DNA of 40,638 nt from a candidate division TA06 bacterium SM23_40 (GCA_001303705.1 LJUI01000046.1:1-40638), one strand, 5' to 3'; counted from the first letter of the stretch, positions 8,800 to 17,182 are shown. The notes: a model not told the origin generated them from the sequence alone. Program-made: numbers and translations.

Positions 8800-9273
8800 A
8801 TGCCCAGCAGCGAGGGAAGCAAAGAGGCAACTGTCAGCGGACAGGGTACGGTTCGGTTGCCGAGGAGGGAGGATGCGTCTCGTGTTGCCGAGCTGTACCA
8901 CCAGCTGGGGTACCGCGTATCCCGGCGCGAGGTGTTGCGACGTCTCGAGGAGATTGAGCAGAACGAGCATCACGTCGGCTTCGTGGCAGAATCGTCGCAC
9001 GGTGAGATCGTAGGCTTCGTCCACGCCTACCTTCGCCTGCTGATAGAGAGCGGGCTGCGTGCAGAGGTTGGGGGGCTGATCGTCGATGAGGAGTATCGGC
9101 GGACCGGGATAGGCCGACTTCTCATGGAGACTGCCGAGCAGTGGGCTCGGGACAGGGGGTGTTGGGCAGTCCATCTCCGGTCCAACGTTGTCCGGGAGGG
9201 GGCTCGCGTCTTCTACGAGAAGATCGGGTACACGGTCATTAAGAAGCAGCAGGTGTTCCAGAAGGTCCTCTGA
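8800..9273 (+). CDS. GNAT-family N-acetyltransferase (second)
   Basis: A 157-residue GNAT acetyltransferase. It shows VRLPRREDASRVAELYHQLGY, the core strand GEIVGFVHAYL, GLIVDEEYRRTGIGRLLMETAEQWARDRG (acetyl-CoA loop RRTGIG) and VHLRSNVVREGARVFYEKIGY. The first 15-20 residues are poorly conserved linker. The ATG at 8800 follows a GGAGGAG site; the frame could extend to 8710 but without support. It lies about 80 bp after the first GNAT gene, and the two probably share a transcript, though they are only distantly alike. The substrate is unknown. Confidence 0.85.
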   Translation: MPSSEGSKEATVSGQGTVRLPRREDASRVAELYHQLGYRVSRREVLRRLEEIEQNEHHVGFVAESSHGEIVGFVHAYLRLLIESGLRAEVGGLIVDEEYRRTGIGRLLMETAEQWARDRGCWAVHLRSNVVREGARVFYEKIGYTVIKKQQVFQKVL

Positions 9274-9356
9274 AGGGGGGACGAAGACCTCCGCCCCTCA
9301 CGTTCAGCGAGGATGTGAGGTCGTTCTCCGCTGCGTGTCAGGGGAGACTGCCGAGT

Positions 9357-9392
9357 GGGATATGGGATACTGCGCAGTGGAATATGGGAGAC
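9357..9392. promoter_or_regulatory. Palindrome flanked by direct repeats, possible operator
   Basis: A perfect 10-bp palindrome ACTGCGCAGT (9369-9378) is flanked by near-identical direct repeats, GGATATGGGAT to the left and GGAATATGGGA to the right. It lies about 100 bp upstream of the DUF3078-like gene. This could be a regulator site, but I see no clear -35/-10 pair next to it. Confidence 0.3.
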
Positions 9393-9483
9393 CAGCATAG
9401 GTGCACGGCTCCGGCAGTCACGGCCTCTCGGAGGGAACTGGGGTCGCAGGGATAGGTCATTCTAGAGGATGGGAGGGAAAGAG

Positions 9484-10371
9484 ATGAGAGTCATGTTCGC
9501 TGTGCTCGCAGGCATGTGGGCCCTGGTCGCGGCCTCGTCAGTCCCGGCAGAGCCGTGGGCCCTGGCCGTCGACGCAAATCTCATGCTGACGCAGAACGCC
9601 TACAGCGACAGCTGGGTGGGTGGAGAGGCCGGGTCTATCTCTTGGGCATTCAACTCCAATTCGCTTGCAGAACGACAGCTGTCCGACCGATTCCACAGCA
9701 AGAGCACGCTGAAGCTCTCGTTCGGTCAGACCCACAGCCAAGACAGCGAAACCAAGCATTGGGCCAAACCGCAGAAGGCGACAGATCTCATCGAACTCGA
9801 GTCGGTCCTTCGGCTCACGCTCGGAGCGTTTGCAGATCCCTTCTTGGGTGGCAGAGTGGAGACACAGTTTCTGGATGCGAGCGATCCGACAAAGGACCGG
9901 TACCTCAATCCAGTGACGCTCACCGAGACGTTCGGCGTGGCGAGGGTTCTGATCGGGGAAGAAGGTCGGGAGTGGGTGGCCCGCCTCGGTGCCGGTTCGA
10001 GGCAGTACATCGACCGCGACGTGCTTGTGGATACCCTTGCCGAGCGGCGCGAGACCCAGACCGCTTACGATGGCGGACTCGAATTCGTGAGCGATTTCCG
10101 GACTTCGTTCGCCGATGAGCAGATGACCTTCGCCAGCAAGTTGACCGTCTTCAAGGCCCTATTCTATTCCGAGTCCGACGAGTTGGAGGGCCTGCCGAAC
10201 GAAGATTACTGGAAATCCCCCGATGTCGACTGGGAGAACATCTTGACTGCCAACATAAACACCTACGTGATGGTGAACTTCTACATGCAGCTCCTCTATG
10301 ACAAGGAGATCGATCTGAGGTCGCGGTTCAAGCAGACCCTGTCTCTGGGGCTGACATACAAGCTCATCTGA
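9484..10371 (+). CDS. Exported DUF3078-like protein, probable outer-membrane beta-barrel
   Basis: A 295-residue protein with an N-terminal signal peptide (basic MRVMF, hydrophobic core to about residue 20, cleavage near PAEP). The mature part has alternating polar/hydrophobic strands and the pattern NAYSDSWVGGEAGSISWAFN followed by KSTLKLSFGQTHSQ, resembling DUF3078 proteins of Bacteroidetes and relatives. It ends LSLGLTYKLI, a typical last beta-strand of an outer-membrane barrel. The start at ATG 9484 follows GGGAGGG. It stands alone between the GNAT genes and the lipid genes. Function is unknown; it indicates a diderm envelope. Confidence 0.7.
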   Translation: MRVMFAVLAGMWALVAASSVPAEPWALAVDANLMLTQNAYSDSWVGGEAGSISWAFNSNSLAERQLSDRFHSKSTLKLSFGQTHSQDSETKHWAKPQKATDLIELESVLRLTLGAFADPFLGGRVETQFLDASDPTKDRYLNPVTLTETFGVARVLIGEEGREWVARLGAGSRQYIDRDVLVDTLAERRETQTAYDGGLEFVSDFRTSFADEQMTFASKLTVFKALFYSESDELEGLPNEDYWKSPDVDWENILTANINTYVMVNFYMQLLYDKEIDLRSRFKQTLSLGLTYKLI

Positions 10372-10435
10372 TATTCTCTCCGGTGGTATCCCCCACGGGG
10401 ACTCCACACGAAGGCCGACTGAGCGATATACCGCC

Positions 10436-10464
10436 TTGACTTGTCCTCCCGCGGCTGGCACAAT
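10436..10464 (+). promoter_or_regulatory. Upstream promoter of the GGR-GGGPS gene pair
   Basis: TTGACT (10436-10441), a 17-bp spacer, CACAAT (10459-10464). Predicted start near 10471. Together with a second site at 10550 it would drive the two lipid genes; otherwise the 440-base gap from 10372 to 10813 holds no gene I can support. Confidence 0.5.
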
Positions 10465-10549
10465 GGGTCATCGACTCCGGCCGGCCTATTCGCCCTGACA
10501 CCCCGTACGGGCCGGGTGTGATCTACGGGCGACCCTGTCCGATCTGTTG

Positions 10550-10579
10550 TTGACTGGGGCCGAGCCCCTGGGATATACT
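10550..10579 (+). promoter_or_regulatory. Main promoter of the GGR-GGGPS gene pair, with dyad in the spacer
   Basis: TTGACT (10550-10555), an 18-bp spacer, TATACT (10574-10579). The spacer contains the inverted repeat GGGGC-cga-GCCCC (10556-10568), and a second small hairpin CTCACG-ttcgc-CGTGAG covers 10578-10594. A start near 10586 would leave a long leader of about 230 nt. The dyad between -35 and -10 could be an operator. Confidence 0.6.
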
Positions 10580-10813
10580 CACGTTCGCCGTGAGCATATG
10601 TGGGTTCCGATTGCCGGCTTTGCCACGGTTAGCAGCGCCGTCTGCGACCGAGATCCCGGCTCGCGCCATGTCGAACGCCGGGAACCGGTTCCGGGCATCT
10701 CGCTCGGCCACGGTACACGCAGTCCCAATCGCATGACAGGGGACGTGCACCTCGGATGTTGGCCGAAGGGGCAGCAGAGAGACGAGGAATCGTCGGAGGA
10801 TATTCGAAACACG

Positions 10814-12034
10814 ATGCCGCAGACGACGGATTCACCGACGCGGGACATCTCCTGGACGGAAGCGTCGCCTCACGATTGTGTGGTCGTGGGAGCAGGCCCG
10901 GCCGGGTCGATGGCCGCCAGGGCGGCAGCCGAAGGCGGGGCCAGTGTCCTCCTCATCGAGGAAGACTGGGAGATCGGCGTGCCCCTCGTCTGTGCCGAGG
11001 GGGTGGGAAAAGAAACGCTCGCCCAATTCGTCGATGTCGACCCGAAGTGGGTAGCATCGAGGGTGGAGGGAGCGATCTTTGTCTCTCCCAGCGGCCGCCG
11101 TGTCCGCGTCAACTATCCGGATGCCGGGTACATCCTCGAGAGAAAAGTCTTCGATCGCGATCTTGCGGCCCTGGCAGCCGCGGCTGGGGCGCGGGTACAG
11201 GTGGGATTGGAGGCGGTTGGGGTCAGCCCCGGGGAGAATGGACTCCACAGGGTCGAGGTTCGGCGCGGCGATGAGAAGGGGACCATCGAGGCGCGCCTGG
11301 TCATCGGGGCTGATGGGTTTCGTTCCCGAGTCGGGCGATGGGCCGGGCTCGATACGAGGCTGAAACCCGGGGAGATCCACAGCTGCGTGCAATATCTGGT
11401 GGCCGGTGCGGACGTTGAAGAGCACTACCCGGAGTTCACGGCGGGGAGAGAGATCGCGCCGGGAGGGTACGCGTGGGTCTTCCCCAAGGGAAGGGGGACG
11501 GCGAACGTCGGGGTGGGGATCTCGCCGGTCACGGCGAAACAGAGCGCGCTCGAATATCTCGAGCGCTTTCTCGATCAGCGGTTTCCGGGGGCGATGAGAT
11601 TGGAGCGGATGGTGGGAGGCGTCCCCGCGAAACCCCAGGAGCGCCTCGTCGGCAACGGTCTCCTTCTCGTCGGCGATGCCGCTCGCGTCGCCGACCCGAT
11701 CTCGGGCGCCGGTATCATCAACGCCCTCGCGTCGGGAACAATGGCAGGGCAGATCGCCGCAGCGGCACTGCGCGAGGGGGATGTCTCCGGGAGGCGCCTC
11801 GCCGCCTACCAGGATGAGTGGGAACGCACGATCGGTAAAGACATCCGATTCCGCGCCCGTATCCGCGATGTCTTCCTCAAACTGACAGACGCGGATTTCG
11901 AGGCGATCCTCGATGTTGGAAGTAAGCTGTTCGCAAAAGGGGATGTCCGGTCGATCGATCCATACCAGGTAGTGAGGGCAATCATCACATCGAGTCCGCG
12001 TTTTCTGAAGATCGCCAGACACTTGCTGCAGTAG
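10814..12034 (+). CDS. Geranylgeranyl reductase family FAD-dependent oxidoreductase
   Basis: A 406-residue flavoprotein of the geranylgeranyl reductase family, which hydrogenates isoprenoid chains (chlorophyll phytyl side chains, archaeal lipids, menaquinone). It has the FAD Rossmann motif CVVVGAGPAGSMAA at about 22-35, the family motif VPLVCAEGVG, GADGFRSRVGRWAG, PGGYAWVFPKG, and the second FAD motif LLLVGDAARVADPISGAGI. Length is normal. The ATG at 10814 is the first codon giving a family-like N-terminus; GGAGGA lies 13 nt upstream, a bit far, so the start is only likely. It is followed 91 bp later by a GGGP synthase gene, which points to reduction of geranylgeranyl chains in ether lipids or their precursors rather than chlorophyll. 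Confidence 0.85.
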   Translation: MPQTTDSPTRDISWTEASPHDCVVVGAGPAGSMAARAAAEGGASVLLIEEDWEIGVPLVCAEGVGKETLAQFVDVDPKWVASRVEGAIFVSPSGRRVRVNYPDAGYILERKVFDRDLAALAAAAGARVQVGLEAVGVSPGENGLHRVEVRRGDEKGTIEARLVIGADGFRSRVGRWAGLDTRLKPGEIHSCVQYLVAGADVEEHYPEFTAGREIAPGGYAWVFPKGRGTANVGVGISPVTAKQSALEYLERFLDQRFPGAMRLERMVGGVPAKPQERLVGNGLLLVGDAARVADPISGAGIINALASGTMAGQIAAAALREGDVSGRRLAAYQDEWERTIGKDIRFRARIRDVFLKLTDADFEAILDVGSKLFAKGDVRSIDPYQVVRAIITSSPRFLKIARHLLQ

Positions 12035-12125
12035 CGCCATCCATCCGTCTGCGTGGGAATATCGACCGGCTCTATCGGCTGCCGACTGCAGCGCAGAGAG
12101 TGGGCTCTGCTCCGGGAGAGAAACA

Positions 12126-12881
12126 ATGGGGGGACGACCATCTGTCTTTGAGAATCTGATGGATGTGGCTCGTGAGAAGGGCGCTGGTTATCTGGTCCTC
12201 CTCGATCCCGACCGACTCGATACCGCAAGGCTCCGTGCTATGGCCCGAGAGGCGTCAGACGGTGGTGCGGATGCAATCCTCGTGGGGTCGAGCCTTCTCC
12301 TCTCAGATGAGTTCGACGAGATAGTCGCTGCCGTGAAGAAGGCGGCGACGGTTCCCGTCATCCTGTTTCCTGGCAGCGCCAGTCAGGTGTCGCGCCATGC
12401 CGACGCCATCTTCTACCTGTCGCTCGTGAGCGGCCGGAATCCGGATCTGTTGATCGGTGAACATGTGAAGGCAGCGCCACTGCTCAAGCGGTACGAAGTA
12501 GAGGTGATTTCGGTGGCGTACATGATCGTGGAGTCCGGTACGCTGTCGAGCGTGGGGTACATGAGCCACACGCTGCCGATTCCCCGGGACAAGGCGGACA
12601 TCGCCATGGCCCATGCGCTGGCCGGGGAGTTTCTGGGGATGAAGATGGCGTATCTCGACGCAGGGAGCGGCGCCGGTCACAGCGTTCCCACGGCGATGGT
12701 CGAGGCCGTGCGCTCATATATCTCCATTCCGCTTATAGTCGGTGGTGGGATCAAGACACCCCAACAGGCCGGTAAGATAGTGGAGGCAGGAGCAACGTTC
12801 GTGGTAACAGGCAATGTCCTGGAGGAGGACGCCGATCGCCTGCAGGAGTTCGCCCGTGCGATCCACCGTGAGGCCAGTTAG
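12126..12881 (+). CDS. Geranylgeranylglyceryl phosphate synthase (PcrB/GGGPS family)
   Basis: A 251-residue TIM-barrel prenyltransferase that joins a polyprenyl diphosphate to glycerol-1-phosphate, the first committed step of archaeal-type ether lipids. Visible motifs: YLVLLDPDR at 22-30, GGADAILVGSSLLLS, VILFPGSASQVSRHADAIFYLSLVSGRNPDLLIG (split), YLDAGSGAG (phosphate-binding loop) and IPLIVGGGIKTPQQA with ATFVVTGN. Length and motifs fit the group shared by archaea and Bacteroidetes-type bacteria rather than the shorter Firmicutes PcrB. It sits behind a geranylgeranyl reductase-like gene. Archaeal ether lipid synthesis would also need DGGGP synthase (UbiA family) and a glycerol-1-phosphate dehydrogenase, neither of which is in this window. 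Confidence 0.92.
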   Translation: MGGRPSVFENLMDVAREKGAGYLVLLDPDRLDTARLRAMAREASDGGADAILVGSSLLLSDEFDEIVAAVKKAATVPVILFPGSASQVSRHADAIFYLSLVSGRNPDLLIGEHVKAAPLLKRYEVEVISVAYMIVESGTLSSVGYMSHTLPIPRDKADIAMAHALAGEFLGMKMAYLDAGSGAGHSVPTAMVEAVRSYISIPLIVGGGIKTPQQAGKIVEAGATFVVTGNVLEEDADRLQEFARAIHREAS

Positions 12882-12943
12882 CTGCTTACTCGCCAGGAGA
12901 CGAGACGCGGTTCTCCTCTTGCACTAACGGAAGGAAGGGATCG

Positions 12944-13675
12944 ATGAAAGGTGTCATCCTTGCCGGAGGGCTCGGGACGAGACTCTTCCCGCTCACCAAG
13001 ATCACGAATAAACACCTGTTGCCGGTGTACGATCGGCCGATGATCTACTATCCGATCCAGACACTCGTCGACGCGGGGATAGAAGATATCATGGTCGTGA
13101 CAGGCGGGACGAACGCGGGCGATTTCCTCCGCCTGTTGGGAAACGGGCGAGAGTTCGGACTGAAGCATCTGCGGTATGCTTACCAGGAACGCGAAGGTGG
13201 CATTGCCGAGGCGGTCGGCCTTGCCGAGCACTTTGTTGAGGGGCAGCCGATCGCGGTGATGTTGGGGGACAATATCCTCGAGCGCGGCATCGGCGACGCC
13301 GTGGAGGAATTCCGGCGACAGGGATCCGGGGCGAGAATTCTGCTGAAGGAGGTGGAGAACCCCGCAGCGTATGGCGTTGCCGAGCTCGTCGGGAATCGGA
13401 TCATCAACATCGAGGAAAAGCCGAAGGAACCGAAGAGCAATCTCGCGGTCATCGGGATATACATGTATGACAATCGAGTCTTTGAGATCATCAGGACACT
13501 GGAGCCATCGGAGCGAGGGGAGCTGGAGATCACCGATGTGAACAACGCGTACATCCGTGATGGGTCTATGCACTACTCGATCCTCGAAGGTTGGTGGGCG
13601 GACGCGGGCGAGTCGGTGGAGATGCTTCACGAGGCGAATGTCCTGGTCGCGCGGCAGCGGAGGGGAAAAGCGTGA
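12944..13675 (+). CDS. rmlA: Glucose-1-phosphate thymidylyltransferase-like nucleotidyltransferase
   Basis: A 243-residue sugar-nucleotide pyrophosphorylase making dTDP-glucose from glucose-1-phosphate and dTTP, the first step to dTDP-rhamnose. It begins MKGVILAGGLGTRLFPLT, the nucleotide-binding signature, then NKHLLPVYDRPMIYYPI, VMLGDNI, and EEKPKEPKSNLAVIGIYMYD. The protein is shorter than E. coli RmlA (about 290), matching the short form common in archaea and many bacteria. The ATG follows GGAAGGAAGGG. rmlD overlaps its end by 4 bp (GTGA), so both are one operon; rmlB and rmlC are not in the window. Confidence 0.9.
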   Translation: MKGVILAGGLGTRLFPLTKITNKHLLPVYDRPMIYYPIQTLVDAGIEDIMVVTGGTNAGDFLRLLGNGREFGLKHLRYAYQEREGGIAEAVGLAEHFVEGQPIAVMLGDNILERGIGDAVEEFRRQGSGARILLKEVENPAAYGVAELVGNRIINIEEKPKEPKSNLAVIGIYMYDNRVFEIIRTLEPSERGELEITDVNNAYIRDGSMHYSILEGWWADAGESVEMLHEANVLVARQRRGKA

Positions 13676-14517
13676 GGGTCCTGTTGACGGGGGCGCGCGG
13701 TATGTTGGGAACGGACCTCTCTGCCCTGATCCGGGAGCGGCACGAACTCCACCCGATCGACATCGAGGAGGTCGATATCACCGATGGGCCGGCGACGATG
13801 GCTCTCATCGAGAAGATACGGCCTGATGCTATCATTCACACTGCGGCCTACACTGATGTTGATGGCTGCGAGTCTCATGTCGATCAGGCATTTCAGGTCA
13901 ATGGGGAAGGGACACGCCACGTTGCGGAAGGGGCACACCGCTCCGGAGCATCGATGCTCTATGTGAGTACGGACTATGTATTCGATGGGAAGAGTGCCAG
14001 CCCGTATCGGGTGGAGGATGAGCCGCGGCCGATGAGCGTGTACGGGAAGTCGAAACTCCGTGGTGAGGTGTATACTCGGGAGCTCGCGGCGCAACACTAC
14101 ATAGTGCGCACCGGATGGCTGTACGGTGAACACGGGGCGAACTTCGTGGAGAAGGTCATCGGCCTCGCCCGGGATCGGCCGCGACTGGAGATAGTGGACG
14201 ATCAGGTGGGCTCCCCGACCTATTCGAAAGATCTCGCCCCCGCACTCCTCAGGCTCGTCGAGAGCGGGCGGTTCGGCACGTATCATGTGACCAATGATGG
14301 AAGTTGCTCGTGGTTTGAATTCGCCCGACATATCCTGGATCTCGCCGGCATCGAAGACATTGAGGTGGTACCCACGACCTCAGAACGGCTGGCGAGGCCG
14401 GCGCCTCGTCCGCCATATTCAGTGCTCGACAATTCGGCGTGGCGCGAGGTATTCGGCAGTGGCCTGCGCCACTGGCGGGAGGCGATCGAGGAGTATGTGA
14501 GGCACCGGCCTCGGTAG
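13672..14517 (+). CDS. rmlD: dTDP-4-dehydrorhamnose reductase
   Basis: A 281-residue short-chain (extended) reductase catalysing the last step to dTDP-L-rhamnose. It shows the NAD(P) loop LLTGARGMLGTDL at the start, DAIIHTAAYTDVDGCE, the catalytic threonine segment YVSTDYVFDGK, the YGKSKLRGE (YxxxK) active site, and YHVTNDGSCSWFEFA near the C-terminus. The GTG start at 13672 overlaps the rmlA stop in GTGA, with GGAGGGG upstream; the frame is also open to 13591 inside rmlA, which is not expected to be used. Product likely feeds O-antigen or another surface polysaccharide. Confidence 0.92.
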   Translation: MRVLLTGARGMLGTDLSALIRERHELHPIDIEEVDITDGPATMALIEKIRPDAIIHTAAYTDVDGCESHVDQAFQVNGEGTRHVAEGAHRSGASMLYVSTDYVFDGKSASPYRVEDEPRPMSVYGKSKLRGEVYTRELAAQHYIVRTGWLYGEHGANFVEKVIGLARDRPRLEIVDDQVGSPTYSKDLAPALLRLVESGRFGTYHVTNDGSCSWFEFARHILDLAGIEDIEVVPTTSERLARPAPRPPYSVLDNSAWREVFGSGLRHWREAIEEYVRHRPR

Positions 14518-14572
14518 CCTTCATGGCGCGATCCCGCTGTGGGTAACGGAACTCCTTTACATAGGTCTTGCC

Positions 14573-15078
14573 GTGGAAGAGAAGATCGAAATCGTGCGGG
14601 CCTCGTTGCGCGAGAGCGCCAAGCTCAAGGAGGAGCTGGCGGCCAGCGCATCAGATGTGATCGCCGCCATCGCGGTCGCGGTCGTCGAGACCGTGCGCCG
14701 AGACGGGAAGATCCTCCTCTGCGGCAACGGCGGGCTCTGAGCACCAACAGCTCTGTGGTTACTGCGGTGGCCAATGACCGCGGATGGGAGTGGGTATTTC
14801 TGCGGCAGGTGGAGGCGTTGGGAAAACCAGGAGATATGCTCTTCGGGCTGAGCACAAGCGGCCGCTCCGAGAACGTGATCCGAGCCATAGCGAAGGCTAA
14901 AGAGATTGGCCTGGCGACTGTCGTCTTCACGGGCCTCGGGGGAGAAGAACTCGCCCGGCAAGCGGACTGGTCGATTGTCGTCCCCTCCCGCGACCCACAG
15001 CGGATACAGGAGGCGCACGTCGCGGTAGGACACGTCATCTGCACTCTGGTTGAGGAGGAGGTCGCCCGTTGGGGGTGA
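14573..15078 (+). pseudogene. gmhA: Phosphoheptose isomerase, disrupted by internal out-of-frame deletion
   Basis: Two halves of a GmhA-type SIS isomerase (sedoheptulose-7-phosphate to heptose-7-phosphate, LPS core) lie in different frames. The first half, from GTG 14573, reads to RDGKILLCGNGG and then stops (TGA 14738-14740). The second half, in another frame, resumes at ALSTNSSVVTAVAND and runs normally through VEALGKPGDMLFGLSTSGRS and PSRDPQRIQEAHVAVGH to 15078. The segment normally between GNGG and the LSTN strand, about 28 residues with the S-x-x-DAQH-x-x-E zinc site, is missing at about 14731-14736. That is a deletion of roughly 85 nt that is not a multiple of three. Either the gene is dead, or an assembly collapse removed the piece; I cannot tell from this sequence. 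Confidence 0.85.
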
Positions 15079-15953
15079 TGCGGCTCGAGTCGTTTGCGAA
15101 GGTGAATTTCGGATTGGAGATAGTCCGCCGGCGCCAGGATGGTTATCACGACATCCGAACCGTGCTGACTACCATAGGTCTGGCGGACGCGATAGAGATT
15201 GAAGCGATAGACGGACCTCAGCTTGTCGTCGAGTGTGATGATCCAGAGATCCCCACTGATGAGGGCAATCTAGTCGTACGGGCAGCACGCGCCCTGTCCG
15301 GTGCCGCGGGATCGAGGCGCGGTGCGCGCATCAGGATCGAGAAGAGGATACCGGTATCTGCCGGCCTGGGCGGGGGGAGTTCCAACGCCGCCACCGTCCT
15401 CCGCGCGCTCAATCTGCTCTGGTGGGCCGGGCTCGATCATTCGAAGATCGCCCAGATTGCGGCGACTGTGGGTTCTGACGTCCCGTTTTTCCTCCGTGGC
15501 GGGGCTGCGGTCGCCAGTGGCAGAGGCGATCGTCTGGAACCGATTCCCGACCCCCCTCCGCTCTGGATAGTGCTGGTCAATCCCGGCATCCAGGTCAGCT
15601 CAGCGTGGGCATACGGCGCGTATAGACGGGCGAAAATGGAGTTGACAAACGCTGGTGCCCGGATTAATATGGCGATCAGCGGGTTCCGGAGCAACGATGC
15701 CGCTCGCATCGGAGCCGGTATGTATAACGCTCTGGAACCTATCGTCTTCTCTGAGTATCCGGAGCTTCGCTCGATCAAAGAGGAGCTCCTCTCCTTCTCT
15801 GCGCTGGGCGCATCCATGTCTGGCAGCGGCTCCGCGATATTCGCGCTGGCAGAGGATGAGGAGTCTGCACGGGAGATCGGGCAGGCGATGGAGGACCGCG
15901 GACATCGCACGTGGGCGCTCAGCACCTGTCATGAGGCGGCTCGTCTCGAGTGA
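15078..15953 (+). CDS. ispE: 4-diphosphocytidyl-2-C-methyl-D-erythritol kinase
   Basis: A 291-residue GHMP kinase of the MEP isoprenoid pathway, phosphorylating CDP-methylerythritol at the 2-hydroxyl. It starts MRLESFAKVNFGLEIVRRRQDGYHDI, the IspE N-terminus, has the ATP-binding loop PVSAGLGGGSSNAATVLRALN, VGSDVPFFLRGGAAVASGRGD, and a C-terminal MSGSGSAIFALA. ATG 15078 overlaps the gmhA stop by one base (TGATG); TTG 15069, with AGGAGG 8 nt upstream, would add three residues and is equally possible. The pathway supplies the isoprenoid precursors used by the GGGP synthase gene 2 kb upstream. Confidence 0.93.
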   Translation: MRLESFAKVNFGLEIVRRRQDGYHDIRTVLTTIGLADAIEIEAIDGPQLVVECDDPEIPTDEGNLVVRAARALSGAAGSRRGARIRIEKRIPVSAGLGGGSSNAATVLRALNLLWWAGLDHSKIAQIAATVGSDVPFFLRGGAAVASGRGDRLEPIPDPPPLWIVLVNPGIQVSSAWAYGAYRRAKMELTNAGARINMAISGFRSNDAARIGAGMYNALEPIVFSEYPELRSIKEELLSFSALGASMSGSGSAIFALAEDEESAREIGQAMEDRGHRTWALSTCHEAARLE

Positions 15954-16017
15954 GACAGCAGTGCCGCAATGCTTGATGGTGAGGCGTGAGGTGTGATCTT
16001 CCTGCTATTCATGCGGG

Positions 16018-16091
16018 TGGGGCGTCGTCAAGTGGCAAGACACAGGACTTTGGATCCTGCATCGGAGGTTCGAATCCTCCCGCCCCAGCCA
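16018..16091 (+). tRNA. tRNA-Gln (anticodon TTG)
   Basis: A full cloverleaf: acceptor TGGGGCG/CGCCCCA (16018-16024, 16081-16087), anticodon stem CAGGA/TCCTG around the loop CTTTGGA giving anticodon TTG, T arm GGAGG-TTCGAAT-CCTCC, discriminator G and encoded CCA (16089-16091). TTG reads CAA (Gln). A possible extended -10 (TGCTATTCA) lies just upstream, but too near the 5' end to be convincing. Confidence 0.97.
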
Positions 16092-16151
16092 GAGTCACTG
16101 TTTCAGCCGACACACGATCCATTCTGACTCATTTCCGGGGAGGGCAGTCTC

Positions 16152-17090
16152 GTGCCTGATGAGTTGAAGGTGTTCTCGGGGAGTTCGAATCCGGAGTTGG
16201 CGAAGGAGATATGTGACTTCCTCGGGCTGACTCTGGGTGATGCGTCTGTCAGTCGGTTCACCGACGGTGAGATCAGGATCAAGGTCAATGAGAACGTGCG
16301 TGGGACAGATGTCTTCGTCGTGCAATCGACGCACCCGCCGGCCGATAATCTCCTCGAGTTGCTGCTGATGGTCGATGCGATGAGGCGAGCGTCTGCCTGG
16401 CGTATCACTGCGGTAGTGCCGTACTTCGGCTATGCGAGACAGGATCGAAAGGACGAGCCGCGGGTCCCCATCTCGGCGAAGCTCGTCTCTAACCTGCTCG
16501 TCACATCCGGTGCGAGTCGCGTGTTGACGATGGATCTGCATGTCGAACAGATCATGGGTTTCTTCGACATACCAGTCGATCAGCTCTATGCCTCGCCGGT
16601 GATCATGGACTACTTCCGCAAGAAGGATCTGACCGATTTCATCATCGTCTCTCCCGATCCAGGAGGTGTGCGCCGATGTCGCGCGTTCGCTAAGCGATTG
16701 GGGAATCTGCCGCTCGCGATCATCGACAAGCGGCGTCCCGAGCCGGATAGGAGCGAGGTGCTCAACATCATTGGCGAGGTGAATAGAAAGAAAGTTGTGA
16801 TCGTCGATGATATTCTGAGCACGGGGCGGACGATGTTCGATGCGGCCGCGGCTCTGAGAGAGAAGGGCGCGGATGAGATCTACGGCAGTTGTACGCACGC
16901 GCTGTTCGCCGGTGATTCACTGGAACGACTGAACGGCAGTGTCATGAGAAAGATCGTTGTCACGAACACCATTCCGCTCGCGGCCCAACTCGACTCGCCC
17001 AAAATCGAAGTCCTGTCAGTCGCCTCCCTTCTCGGGGAGGCCATCAACCGGATTCACAGTGAGGAGTCGGTCAGCACACTGTTTGAATGA
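16152..17090 (+). CDS. prs: Ribose-phosphate pyrophosphokinase
   Basis: A 312-residue PRPP synthetase (ribose-5-phosphate + ATP to PRPP), central to nucleotide, His and Trp synthesis. Visible: FSGSSNPELAKEI, the FTDGEIRIKVNENVRG loop, PYFGYARQDRKDEPRVPISAKLVSNLL (ATP site), DLHVEQIMGFFDIPVDQLYASP, VSPDPGGVRRCR (canonical VSPDxGG with Pro at the variable position), and the PRPP loop VVIVDDILSTGRTMFDAA. Length is normal. The GTG start at 16152 follows GGGGAGGG. It begins about 60 bp after the tRNA and is followed by rplY, a common prs-rplY-pth order. Confidence 0.96.
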   Translation: MPDELKVFSGSSNPELAKEICDFLGLTLGDASVSRFTDGEIRIKVNENVRGTDVFVVQSTHPPADNLLELLLMVDAMRRASAWRITAVVPYFGYARQDRKDEPRVPISAKLVSNLLVTSGASRVLTMDLHVEQIMGFFDIPVDQLYASPVIMDYFRKKDLTDFIIVSPDPGGVRRCRAFAKRLGNLPLAIIDKRRPEPDRSEVLNIIGEVNRKKVVIVDDILSTGRTMFDAAAALREKGADEIYGSCTHALFAGDSLERLNGSVMRKIVVTNTIPLAAQLDSPKIEVLSVASLLGEAINRIHSEESVSTLFE

Positions 17091-17182
17091 GATGCCTCCG
17101 GCCCGGAGCCCTGAGTCCGACCTTCGGGAACAGCGGGCACGGGCTGATTCGGGCGGGGGCGTGGAAGCGTAAGGGGTGGAGA

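Noticed and set aside
10547-10813. N-terminal extension of the geranylgeranyl reductase-like protein (89 extra codons)
   Set aside because: The likely promoter at 10550-10579 lies inside it, so those codons would not be transcribed from the start; the sequence is also not family-like.
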